Shown here: in pieces, positions 8,202 to 16,062 of the stretch
Layout: every line of letters begins with the position of its first letter
Numbering within the stretch: the stretch's first letter is position 1
From: Lewinellaceae bacterium
Lineage (GTDB): Bacteria; Bacteroidota; Bacteroidia; Chitinophagales; Saprospiraceae
Direction of reading: 5' to 3'
Assembly (NCBI GenBank): GCA_020636325.1
Contig: JACJYC010000013.1
Coordinates: 163,031 to 227,030, forward strand
DNA length: 64,000 bases
Position numbers and translations under genes: made by a program
Notes under the pieces: model-generated
What the model was told of the DNA's origin: nothing
Seen by the model: the letters and a program-made list of their open reading frames with translations, nothing else
Database searches by the model: none

Positions 8202-9479
8202 TTAGTTTAGCAATTCAAACCCCGTATAGGGTTGCAATACCTTCGGTATAACAATTCCCTCGGGGGTTTGGTTGTTTTCCAGCAGCGCAGCAACGATCCG
8301 GGCCAGCGCCAGCGCGCTCCCGTTGAGGGTATGAGCCAGCCGGGTGCCCTTTCCGTCGCGGTACCGCAACTTCAGGCGGTTGCTCTGGTAGGTCTCGAAA
8401 TTGGAGACCGAGCTGACCTCCAGCCACCGCTTTTGCGCGGCGGAATACACTTCAAAATCAAACGTGAGCGCGGAAGTGAACCCGAGGTCGCCGCCGCATA
8501 AGCGCAAAATGCGGTAAGGCAGTTCCAGGCTGTCCAGAAGGCTGCCGACATGAGCCAGCATTTCCTGCAGCGTATCGTAAGACCGGTCGGGATGCTGGAT
8601 CTGGACGATCTCGATCTTATCGAACTGGTGGACGCGGTTCAACCCCCTTACGTGTGCGCCGTACGACCCTGCTTCTCTTCTGAAACAAGGCGTATAGCCG
8701 GTCAGTTTGATGGGAAAATCGCTCTCATTCAATATGACGTCGCGGTAGATATTCGTCACGGGCACTTCAGCGGTGGGGATCAGGTAAAGGTCGTCCTTTT
8801 CCACATAATACATCTGACCTTCCTTGTCGGGCAGCTGGCCGGTTCCTCTGGCTGTATCTTCATTGACCATCAGCGGGGGAATGATCTCCTCGTAGCCCGC
8901 CGCGGTGGCGCGGTCGAGGAAAAAGGCGATCAGGGCGCGTTGGAAACGGGCGCCTTTACCCCGGTAGACCGGAAACCCGGAGCCGGTGATCTTGACGCCG
9001 AGATCCAGGTCGAAAATATTGTATTTCCTGGCCAGGTCCCAGTGCGGCAAAGCCTCGCCGCTCAGTTCGGGGAGGACTTTATCCCAGGCCTTGTACACTT
9101 CATTATCGGTTTCCGAGCTGCCGGCCGGCACCGATTCATTCGGGATATTGGGCACCTTATAGAGTAAGGTTTGCAATTGTTCGCGGTTTTCGCTCATGCG
9201 GCTTTCCATCACGGCCGCTTCGTCGCGCAATCCGGCTACTTTCTGGCGGATGGATTCCGCTTCATCTTTTTTCCCGGACTGCATCAGTTGTCCGATCTCT
9301 TTGGACAGGGCGTTGCGCTCGGCCAGCAGGGCGTCCAGTTCGGTTTGAATGGATTTCCGGTTATCGTCTAAGCGGAGGATATCATCAATGATGGCCAGGT
9401 CATCTGCGGTAAAGTTCCGCTTTTTCAACCCGTGAATAACCTGCTCTTTGTTTTCACGGATATAATTCACTTCGAGCAT
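8202..9479 (-). CDS. serS: Seryl-tRNA synthetase
   Basis: Charges tRNA-Ser. The N-terminal long antiparallel coiled coil spans about residues 30-100 and binds the tRNA variable arm. The class II catalytic core follows, with motif 2 (TPCFRREAGSYGAHVRGLNR) and motif 3 near the C-terminus (LNGSALALARIVAALLENNQ). The length of 425 aa is standard. It starts MLEVNYIRENK. A TATCTTTG box on the minus strand at 9612-9619 probably drives it. Confidence 0.97.
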   Translation of the reverse strand: MLEVNYIRENKEQVIHGLKKRNFTADDLAIIDDILRLDDNRKSIQTELDALLAERNALSKEIGQLMQSGKKDEAESIRQKVAGLRDEAAVMESRMSENREQLQTLLYKVPNIPNESVPAGSSETDNEVYKAWDKVLPELSGEALPHWDLARKYNIFDLDLGVKITGSGFPVYRGKGARFQRALIAFFLDRATAAGYEEIIPPLMVNEDTARGTGQLPDKEGQMYYVEKDDLYLIPTAEVPVTNIYRDVILNESDFPIKLTGYTPCFRREAGSYGAHVRGLNRVHQFDKIEIVQIQHPDRSYDTLQEMLAHVGSLLDSLELPYRILRLCGGDLGFTSALTFDFEVYSAAQKRWLEVSSVSNFETYQSNRLKLRYRDGKGTRLAHTLNGSALALARIVAALLENNQTPEGIVIPKVLQPYTGFELLN

Positions 9480-9611
9480 GTTAGAGACGCTTGTGATTTT
9501 GGTAAGAAAAAAATAATCCGGCGGTCAAACTATTGAACGCGATCATGCGTTTTAAATAATGAATTCGGGTTACGCTTGAAAGCTGCGCGTACCCGGGCGC
9601 AATATTTTTCG

Positions 9612-9619
9612 CAAAGATA
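9612..9619 (-). promoter_or_regulatory. -7 box for serS
   Basis: TATCTTTG on the minus strand is a full match to TAnnTTTG. No clear TTTG lies at the expected 19-21 nt. It is divergent to the rho promoter 24 nt away. Confidence 0.5.
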
Positions 9620-9642
9620 CTATTTGAAATCAAAAAATAATG

Positions 9643-9650
9643 TATTTTTG
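9643..9650 (+). promoter_or_regulatory. -7 box for rho
   Basis: TATTTTTG on the plus strand; an upstream TTTG at 9623-9626 is only 16 nt away, shorter than usual. A start near 9657 would give rho a leader of about 250 nt. Confidence 0.5.
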
Positions 9651-9656
9651 CATCGT

Positions 9657-9906
9657 CGAAAGCGCAAACACCCCGCTGCTCATTTCACTTTCACACAACC
9701 TAAGCTATCAAGTTTGGCCAAGTTGTAGAGATTTCAACTCCTGCTTATTCCAAGCGCGTTGATGAGGGTTCGTAGATGTTGCAAAATTTCCCATAGTGAT
9801 TTCTGAGGTTAGGGTGAGACTCGTCAGGCTATTTCCGCATTAACTTTTTGGTCTATTTGAAACTGCACTGCAATAACTTATAATTATCCGTAATCAACCA
9901 TTTATC
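9657..9906 (+). other. Long untranslated leader of rho, possible regulatory RNA
   Basis: The gap 9480-9906 (427 nt) holds divergent promoters and then about 250 nt without a plausible ORF before the rho ATG. Short pairings are visible, for example AGTTG at about 9722 with CAACT 8 nt on, and GTTA near 9808 with TAAC near 9840. I cannot match it to a named RNA family. Rho genes are autoregulated by leader attenuation in other bacteria, so a regulatory role is plausible but only inferred. Confidence 0.4.
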
Positions 9907-11547
9907 ATGTTTGATATTCTGCAATTGAATGAAATGCTTGTTCCCGAGCTGAGAGAACTAGCTGAAAAAATAGGCGTTGAAGGATTCAAGCGACTCAACA
10001 AACAGGAATTAATCCACAAGATATTGGATCAGCAAGCCCTGGATGGATCGACTGCCGTTGCTGAAGAACCCGAACAAGAAGAAGCCGAAGATTCGAAGAA
10101 AGACGAAAAGCCCGCAGTTCGCAGGCGCAGAGTTTCTACCTCATCTTCTCCTTCCCCGGCGCCTCCAAGGCTTGACGCCATGCGGTCCAACGGCCGCAAT
10201 GAACGCAACGACCGCAATGAACGCAACGATCGCGACAATTCCGATGATAACGACCGCAACAGGCGCAGGGTTCGCCCCTTGAGCCGCGCCGATCGCAATA
10301 CCGCTCCGGAAGAAACAGACGAATGGAACGACGCGCCGGAAGATACCCCGGAAGCGCCGCCGCCGCCGCCGCAAGCGCCCGCCAAACCGGTCCAACAGGA
10401 AGAAAGAGAACGATTCGATATCGAACTGGACGGGATCATCGAAGGTGAAGGCATCCTGGAAATGATGCCCGACGGCTACGGTTTCCTGCGTTCGGCCGAT
10501 TATAATTACCTCACTTCTCCGGACGATATCTACGTCTCCCCTTCCCAGATCAAGCTGTTCGGCCTGCGCACCGGCGATACTGTCAGGGGCGCTATCCGGC
10601 CGCCGAAAGAAGGTGAGAAATACTTTGCCCTGCTTCGGGTTTCCAAGATCAACGGCCTCTCGCCGGACCAGCTCCGCGACCGGGTACCGTTCGATTACCT
10701 GACGCCGCTGTTCCCCAACGAAAAATTCCGCCTGACGATTTCCAATTCAGGCAAGGATATGAGCACCCGGATCATCGACCTGTTCACGCCCATCGGCAAG
10801 GGACAGCGCGGTCTGATCGTCGCTCAGCCGAAGACCGGTAAAACCTGGTTGCTCAAGGATGTGGCCAACGCCATCGCCAAGAACCACCCGGAATGCTACC
10901 TCATTGTGCTGCTCATCGACGAACGCCCTGAGGAAGTTACCGACATGAAGCGCAGCGTAAATGCCGAAGTGATCTCCTCCACCTTCGACGAACCGGCTGA
11001 AAACCACGTGCGGGTGGCCGGCGTAGTGCTCGAAAAGGCCAAGCGCCTGGTGGAAAGCGGCCACGACGTGTGCATCCTGTTGGATTCGATCACCCGTCTG
11101 GCCCGCGCCTACAACACGGTGGCCCCTGCCAGCGGCAAGGTGCTCTCCGGCGGTGTGGAAGCCAACGCGCTGCACAAGCCCAAGAAATTCTTCGGCGCTG
11201 CCCGGAACATCGAAGGCGGCGGCTCCCTGACCATCCTGGCTACGGCCCTGATCGACACGGGCTCCAAAATGGACGGCGTCATCTTCGAAGAATTCAAGGG
11301 TACCGGCAACATGGAACTCCAGCTCGACCGCTCGTTGGCCAACAAGCGCCTCTATCCTGCGATCGACCTGACCAAGTCGAGCACCCGCCGCGAAGACCTG
11401 CTGCTTGACAAGGATGCCCTTCAGCGGATGTTCATCCTGCGCAATCACCTGGCCGATATGAAGCCGGATGAAGCAATGGAATTCCTGCTCAAGCATATCT
11501 ACGGCACTACCAGTAACGAAGAATTCCTGGCCTCAATGAATGGATAA
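9907..11547 (+). CDS. rho: Transcription termination factor Rho
   Basis: A hexameric RNA helicase that ends transcripts. The Rho N-terminal helical domain is at 1-45. A disordered, charged insert of about 120 residues follows (50-170), containing an Arg/Asn/Asp-rich repeat (RNERNDRNERNDR, 97-109) and a Pro run. The RNA-binding cold-shock-like domain is at about 172-250 (EGILEMMPDGYGFLR). The ATPase domain has Walker A VAQPKTGKT (305-313) and a Walker B region (DVCILLDSITRLARAYN). The long insert is typical of Bacteroidota Rho. The last 8 bp overlap modB. Confidence 0.97.
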   Translation: MFDILQLNEMLVPELRELAEKIGVEGFKRLNKQELIHKILDQQALDGSTAVAEEPEQEEAEDSKKDEKPAVRRRRVSTSSSPSPAPPRLDAMRSNGRNERNDRNERNDRDNSDDNDRNRRRVRPLSRADRNTAPEETDEWNDAPEDTPEAPPPPPQAPAKPVQQEERERFDIELDGIIEGEGILEMMPDGYGFLRSADYNYLTSPDDIYVSPSQIKLFGLRTGDTVRGAIRPPKEGEKYFALLRVSKINGLSPDQLRDRVPFDYLTPLFPNEKFRLTISNSGKDMSTRIIDLFTPIGKGQRGLIVAQPKTGKTWLLKDVANAIAKNHPECYLIVLLIDERPEEVTDMKRSVNAEVISSTFDEPAENHVRVAGVVLEKAKRLVESGHDVCILLDSITRLARAYNTVAPASGKVLSGGVEANALHKPKKFFGAARNIEGGGSLTILATALIDTGSKMDGVIFEEFKGTGNMELQLDRSLANKRLYPAIDLTKSSTRREDLLLDKDALQRMFILRNHLADMKPDEAMEFLLKHIYGTTSNEEFLASMNG

Positions 11548-12223
11548 AGCCTTTCTTGAAACGCTGAAGCTTACCTTCGGCCTGGCTTCCATTACCACTG
11601 CCCTGTTGTTCCTTCTGGGTGTACCACTGGCTTACCGGCTGGCAAAAAGCAGATCGCGGCTCAAACCCGTCTGGGAAACGCTTGTCAGCCTGCCGCTGGT
11701 ACTCCCGCCTTCTGTGCTCGGCTTTTACCTGCTCCTGGTTTTTAGCCCGCAAAGCGCTGTCGGCGCCTGGTTGCTCCAGCATCTCGGCCTGCGGCTGGTC
11801 TTCTCCTTCCCCGGCCTGGTGCTGGGTTCCATTTTGTATAGCCTGCCCTTCATGGTACAGCCCGTACAGGCGGGCTTTGAACGATTGAGTCCGCGCCTGA
11901 CCGAAGCCGCCTATACCATGAACAAAAGCCGATTCACTACTTTCCTGCGGGTGGAATTGCCCAATATCCGGCCCGCCCTGCTCACGGGCGCCGTTCTGTC
12001 CTTTGCCCACACGGTCGGCGAATTCGGCGTGATCCTTATGATCGGCGGCAATATTCCCGGTGAAACCAGGGTAGCTTCCATCGCGGTTTATGAAGCCGTG
12101 GAGTCGCTCAACTACCAAACCGCCAACCGGTACGCACTGGTGCTGGTGGTGTTTTCTTTTTTGGTGCTGGTGGGGGTTTATGGGATTAACCGGCGGTGGC
12201 GGAGGGAGGGGGGAGAGGGGTGA
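11540..12223 (+). CDS. modB: Molybdate ABC transporter permease
   Basis: The membrane channel subunit of the molybdate importer. 227 aa with five or six hydrophobic segments and the permease cytoplasmic loop (EAAYTMNKSRFTTFLRVELP, about residues 127-146) that contacts the ATPase. Matches to ModB include SLPLVLPPSVLGFYLL and SFAHTVGEFGVILMIGGNIPG. Its ATG lies inside the end of rho (8-bp overlap), so it is probably read from the rho transcript. No modA or modC is adjacent. The C-terminus (RREGGEG) and the stop codon are encoded by the start of a G-rich tandem repeat, suggesting the gene end has been remodelled. Confidence 0.9.
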   Translation: MDKAFLETLKLTFGLASITTALLFLLGVPLAYRLAKSRSRLKPVWETLVSLPLVLPPSVLGFYLLLVFSPQSAVGAWLLQHLGLRLVFSFPGLVLGSILYSLPFMVQPVQAGFERLSPRLTEAAYTMNKSRFTTFLRVELPNIRPALLTGAVLSFAHTVGEFGVILMIGGNIPGETRVASIAVYEAVESLNYQTANRYALVLVVFSFLVLVGVYGINRRWRREGGEG

Positions 12224-12283
12224 GAGGATGAGAGGGGTGAGAGGGGGTGAGAGAGTGAGAGGGGGTGAGAGGGTGAGAGGGGG
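12211..12283 (+). repeat. GTGAGAGG-type tandem array at the modB stop codon
   Basis: Eight or so copies of TGAGAG separated by one to four G. The modB stop TGA (12221-12223) is one of the repeat's own TGA triplets. The same repeat, sense relative to its gene, follows moaA (30711-30789 on the minus strand). Confidence 0.88.
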
Positions 12284-12291
12284 CTGGTGGA

Positions 12292-12735
12292 TTAGCGGGG
12301 TAAGAGCATACCCATCGAATACAGGTCGAAGCCTTCGGCCCAGAAATCCTTTTCGGTGCTTTCCAGGGTAAATCCCATTTTTTCGTAGAAACGGTAGGCC
12401 AGTTGGGAGGTCCGCACCTGGATTTTGTGGATGTCGGGGTGTTTGCCTATTGTTTCGATCCGGTGCAGGGTCAGTTGGCGGCCGATCCCCTTGCCGTGGT
12501 GGTCGGGATGGACGAAATCCCAGGAGATGCGCGCCAGGCCCGATTCCGGAAAATAATTGATGCCCCCGGAGCCGGTGATCCGGCCGTTTTCTTCATAGAC
12601 AAAATAGGTTTCTGCATAGCGATCGAGGTATTCCTCAAAGTCGGCGGCTTCCTCCGGCGCGAAATATTGGGGGATATTCAACCGGATGAGGGCGAGGAGT
12701 TGATCTTTATCGGCGGGTTGGTATGGTCGGATCAT
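12292..12735 (-). CDS. GNAT-family N-acetyltransferase
   Basis: 147 aa with the GNAT fold: an early MIRPYQPADKDQLLALI strand-helix, the acetyl-CoA motif HPDHHGKGIGRQLTLHRI (about residues 75-92, R/Q-x-x-G-x-G type), and the C-terminal YRFYEKMGFTLEST strand pair. The substrate is unknown. It converges on modB; the stop codon is 8 nt from the end of the G-rich array. Confidence 0.88.
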   Translation of the reverse strand: MIRPYQPADKDQLLALIRLNIPQYFAPEEAADFEEYLDRYAETYFVYEENGRITGSGGINYFPESGLARISWDFVHPDHHGKGIGRQLTLHRIETIGKHPDIHKIQVRTSQLAYRFYEKMGFTLESTEKDFWAEGFDLYSMGMLLPR

Positions 12736-12974
12736 GCCAATGTTGATTTTTTTATGGTTTCAATCCCGGAGGAACGCCTTCCGGTCGGTTTTTCGGCCCT
12801 GATCACCAGGTGGCAGGATGAGCAAATATAGGCCAATCAGGCTTACGATTATTGATCGCGCAAAACAGAAAAGCCGGAAAGGCCACATGCTCATCCGAAA
12901 GGGTGCTGTGCGGATTTGTACGGCGTCAGAAAACGAACCATACCGGAAATTCGTATCTTTCCCGAAACAAAACG

Positions 12975-13676
12975 ATGAAACCGCGATTTTCCCTTCCCGT
13001 TTTTTCCCTGTTCCTGCTATCCGCCTGCACCGGACAACCGAAACCGGACGAGGCGTCGGATGCCGCGACAACGCCGCCTGTTGAAGCATGGCAACCGCTG
13101 TTTGCCGCAGATTTGTCGAATGCCGACTATCCCCAGGGCGTCTGGTCGGTGGAAAACGGAGAGCTGACGGCAACTGAGGACCAGGCTATCTGGACGACCA
13201 GCGAATACGAAAATTTCATTCTCGACCTGGACTTTAAGAATGCCGAGGGCACCAACAGCGGCGTCATCGTGTACTGTACCGACAAAGCCGACTGGATCCC
13301 CCATTCCGTTGAGATTCAAGTTGCGGATGATTATTACAAGGAGTGGGCAGAATCGCCCAAAGACTGGCAATGCGGCGCCATATTCGGCCACCTGCCCGCT
13401 TCCGATGATAAGGAATTGAAACCGGCAGGGGAATGGAACCACTTCACCATCACCTGCAACGGACAAAATATCCAGGTGGAGTTGAACGGCAAAAAGGTGA
13501 CCGAAATGGACATGAGCCGCTGGACCTCCGCCAAAACCAATCCGGACGGCAGCCCCATCCCCGAATGGCTCAGCACACCTTTCGCCGAACTGCCGACCAA
13601 GGGCTATATCGGATTGCAGGGCAAGCATGCGGGCGCGCCGGTCTGGTTCCGGAATATCCGGGTTCGGGAGCTTTGA
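12975..13676 (+). CDS. DUF1080 (3-keto-disaccharide hydrolase-type) lipoprotein
   Basis: A 233-aa exported protein. A lipoprotein signal ends in the lipobox LLSAC, and the rest is one concanavalin-like beta-sandwich of the DUF1080 class (WQPLFAADLSN at the start, NSGVIVYC in the middle, WNHFTITCNGQNIQVELNGK, then GYIGLQGKHAGAPVWFRNIR). I chose ATG 12975 because it begins the signal peptide; an upstream in-frame ATG at 12852 adds 41 residues with no homology. The stop codon overlaps the broken end of a radical-SAM remnant. Confidence 0.88.
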   Translation: MKPRFSLPVFSLFLLSACTGQPKPDEASDAATTPPVEAWQPLFAADLSNADYPQGVWSVENGELTATEDQAIWTTSEYENFILDLDFKNAEGTNSGVIVYCTDKADWIPHSVEIQVADDYYKEWAESPKDWQCGAIFGHLPASDDKELKPAGEWNHFTITCNGQNIQVELNGKKVTEMDMSRWTSAKTNPDGSPIPEWLSTPFAELPTKGYIGLQGKHAGAPVWFRNIRVREL

Positions 13677-14316
13677 ATCCTTTGGCGCCGAATCTCTGAA
13701 AGATGCCAATAAAAGACAAAATAAGGCCGGTAACTACAAAAAGGCCGTGTCAGAGATCCGGAAAAGGGGTATCGCTGTGATGGCCGGCTTCATTGCCGGT
13801 TTTGACCATGACGATGAAAAAAGCATCGTCGAAATGGCCGATCAATTGATGGAGATCGGAATTGACGTGCCCTTCCTGAGCATTATGACCCCGTTCGCGG
13901 GTACGCCGATCTACGACAAGCTGGAACAGGAAGACCGGATCATCGAACCGAAGGACTGGGATTTTTACAACGGCTACAACGTGGCCTTCAGGCCGCTCCG
14001 GATGACTGCGCCGGAACTGCTGGCGGCGCACCGGAAACTGTGGACCAGGAGCTTCAGTTTTACCTTTTCTGTCAAAAGAATACTGCGCGCCCTTTCGCTC
14101 AACTGGGGCGCCTTTTTAATGGTGTTCTTCATGAATACCTTTTACTGCCTTAAAAAATTGCGGAAGAATTATCCGGTGGATATGGGGAAGCGGAAGGAGC
14201 GACCGCAGGCGACTGCTTCTCAGCCTTCCCTTCTCCCCTCAACCCAAACAACGGCCGCAAGAATCCCACCCGGCGGATCACGAATTCGTACACCCCTAGG
14301 CACCCGCCCAACGTGA
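13672..14316 (+). pseudogene. Beheaded B12-binding-type radical SAM gene
   Basis: The reading frame matches only the C-terminal part of a radical-SAM protein of the B12-binding type: ESFGAESLKDANKRQNK, then an AGFIAGFDHDDEKSIVEM region and a TPFAGTPIYDKLEQEDRI region. The N-terminal cobalamin-binding domain and the CxxxCxxC cluster motif are missing. Recognisable homology begins at about 13672, exactly where the DUF1080 gene stops, so a deletion or insertion joined the two. The family-like part ends near 14195; the rest of the frame runs into the 3' end of the convergent acyltransferase and is probably meaningless. No credible start is present. Confidence 0.8.
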
Positions 14317-15280
14317 ACACCAGGGTCAGTACAAACTGCAACTGTACCGGGATCGGCAGCGGAAAGATCAGCAGGGAACCGAGGTACAAAAAGATCATGT
14401 GCACGATATACACCGGGTACGCAGCCTGACTCAGGTACCGCAGGGCCCTCCCCGGCCGGTTGAGGTACCGGTATCCGAAAGCGAACACCGTTAAAACCCA
14501 GGCATTGGATTCGATGGAGATCAGGTAGTTCGGTGCGAATTGCTGGAAGTGGACAATCCGGACGACAAATAGCGTTGCGGCCGCCGCCAGAAAAAGCCAC
14601 TTCCACCGGAAGATCATCTCCCAGAACGGCTTGCCGCTGAAAACGAAGCAAAACCCCGTGAAAAAGGCCAGCAAGCCCAGGAAGAAACCATGCCAGGTCA
14701 TGGCGTACAGTTCAAACGGGCGGGGCCTGACGATCAGCACCTCCGCTATGAACAGCGCGGCTACGGGCAGCAGGCCCAATGGGTGGGACAATACCCTTTT
14801 CAGGGCCCTGGCCGGCTTGCCTTCCGCATGGTTCTTCAGGTAGAAGAAAACGGGCGAAAGAATGACCACGTAGGCAAAGATATTGCCCAGAAACCAGAGG
14901 TGCCCCGGTCCGTAAGCGTAACCGGTGGGGAGGTGGTAATACTTTTGCCAGATCCAGACGTGCACCGGCACGATGAAAAAAATGCCGAAGATGAAGGGGA
15001 GCAGGATGCGCCCTGCCCGCTCCTTCAACAGTTGTTTCCAGTCTCTTTTACGAATGGCGAAATTGACGCCCATACCGGACACGAAGAACAGCAGGGGGAT
15101 GCGCCATACATTCAACATGGTCATGGGAACCCACAAGGAAGCCCAGGGTTGTTTGTTGGCGATAAAGCCGATCATGGTGCCCCAGGATTGGAAGCCGATG
15201 GCTACGTGGTAGATCAGCAGCAATCCGATGGCGATGACGCGCAGCCAGTCGATATCGTGTCTTCTTGCGGTGGTTTCCAT
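14150..15280 (-). CDS. Acyltransferase family 3 membrane protein
   Basis: 376 aa with about ten hydrophobic segments. It opens with the family motif RRHDIDWLRVIAIGLLLIYH (conserved Asp and His), followed by FFVSGMGVNFAIRKR and RILLPFIFGIFFIVPVHVW. It probably acylates a sugar or glycan at the cytoplasmic membrane (OpgC/OafA-like); the acceptor is unknown. The last 30 or so residues are low-complexity and overlap the radical-SAM remnant. It is the second gene after the ankyrin lipoprotein (24-bp gap). Confidence 0.9.
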   Translation of the reverse strand: METTARRHDIDWLRVIAIGLLLIYHVAIGFQSWGTMIGFIANKQPWASLWVPMTMLNVWRIPLLFFVSGMGVNFAIRKRDWKQLLKERAGRILLPFIFGIFFIVPVHVWIWQKYYHLPTGYAYGPGHLWFLGNIFAYVVILSPVFFYLKNHAEGKPARALKRVLSHPLGLLPVAALFIAEVLIVRPRPFELYAMTWHGFFLGLLAFFTGFCFVFSGKPFWEMIFRWKWLFLAAAATLFVVRIVHFQQFAPNYLISIESNAWVLTVFAFGYRYLNRPGRALRYLSQAAYPVYIVHMIFLYLGSLLIFPLPIPVQLQFVLTLVFTLGGCLGVYEFVIRRVGFLRPLFGLRGEGKAEKQSPAVAPSASPYPPDNSSAIF

Positions 15281-15304
15281 GGCATTGAATTTTTCGGTGG
15301 ATGA

Positions 15305-15880
15305 CTACTTCAGCATTTCGGCAATCACCGGCCGCTCCTGCTCCAGGTACGCGTAATCCAGTTGCAGCCCCATGGAGCCGAGGGTGGCGGCCATGATGTC
15401 ATAGGTGCCCTTGGCATCGCTGAAGGGAAAGGCAACGGATTCATAGGCCGTTGCGCCGAACTTGTTGCGGATCGTTTTGTCAGCGCCTTTTTCCAGCAGC
15501 ATCTTTACAATTTCCGGGCGGCAGAAGAACGCCGCGCTGTGCAGGGCAGTAGAGCCGTCGTTATTCTGGAAATTGATATCCGCGCCCGCGTCAAGGAGGA
15601 TTTTGGCGGCCTCGGTCTTGCCGAACACGGCGGCGCTGATCAGCGGGCTGGAGCCGCCGAACGGGTCCTTCTCGTTGATGTTGGTGCCGGCTGCGATATG
15701 TTGTTTCAGCGCATCGAGGTCGTCGGTGAGTACAGCCGTGTGGATATCCGTTTTCGGCGGCTTAACGCCCGCTTCCGATCCGGAGGAATTGGCATCCCTG
15801 CACGCGGATGCGCCCAGAAAAAGGGCCAAAAAAAGGATGATCGCCGATAGATTTGAGGACTTGGTCCTTAACGTTTTCAT
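15305..15880 (-). CDS. Ankyrin-repeat lipoprotein
   Basis: 191 aa. A lipoprotein signal ends in GASAC near residue 27. Three ankyrin repeats follow at about 45-150 (DPFGGSSPLISAAVFGK, a second repeat with DAGADINFQNNDGSTALHSA, a third with LLEKGADKTIRNKFGATAY). It probably acts as a protein-binding module in the envelope. It is the first gene of a two-gene operon with the acyltransferase and is divergent from the AraC/TPR regulator. Confidence 0.9.
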   Translation of the reverse strand: MKTLRTKSSNLSAIILFLALFLGASACRDANSSGSEAGVKPPKTDIHTAVLTDDLDALKQHIAAGTNINEKDPFGGSSPLISAAVFGKTEAAKILLDAGADINFQNNDGSTALHSAAFFCRPEIVKMLLEKGADKTIRNKFGATAYESVAFPFSDAKGTYDIMAATLGSMGLQLDYAYLEQERPVIAEMLK

Positions 15881-15911
15881 GGTCTGTGTTTTTTTGATAA
15901 TTTTGATGTCG

Positions 15912-15919
15912 CAAAGGTA
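15912..15919 (-). promoter_or_regulatory. -7 box for the ankyrin-acyltransferase operon
   Basis: TACCTTTG on the minus strand matches TAnnTTTG, 32 nt before the ankyrin gene ATG. No TTTG is found at standard spacing. Confidence 0.45.
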
Positions 15920-15984
15920 GGCCGGGGCAAAAGGCCGGGCTAAACAACCTTGCGGACAAAACCGTAAAGTTTGAGGAACGCCTG

Positions 15985-16018
15985 TAAATTATGACGCATC
16001 AATATAAATTATGATGCA
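15985..16018. promoter_or_regulatory. Direct-repeat operator candidate in the divergent promoter region
   Basis: TAAATTATGACGCA (15985-15998) recurs as TAAATTATGATGCA (16005-16018), with one mismatch and a 20-bp period (about two helical turns). Two AraC-type helix-turn-helices contacting one DNA face would use such spacing. It lies 45 bp before the AraC/TPR gene and about 65 bp from the divergent operon's -7 box. Confidence 0.5.
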
Positions 16019-16062
16019 AATGCGGCCTTCAAACCGGGAAAAGCCGACCTTTTTGAGTTATT

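Noticed and set aside
9657..9906. tRNA or known riboswitch before rho
   Set aside because: No cloverleaf, T-loop GTTCRANNC or CCA end is visible, and I cannot match a riboswitch core by eye.
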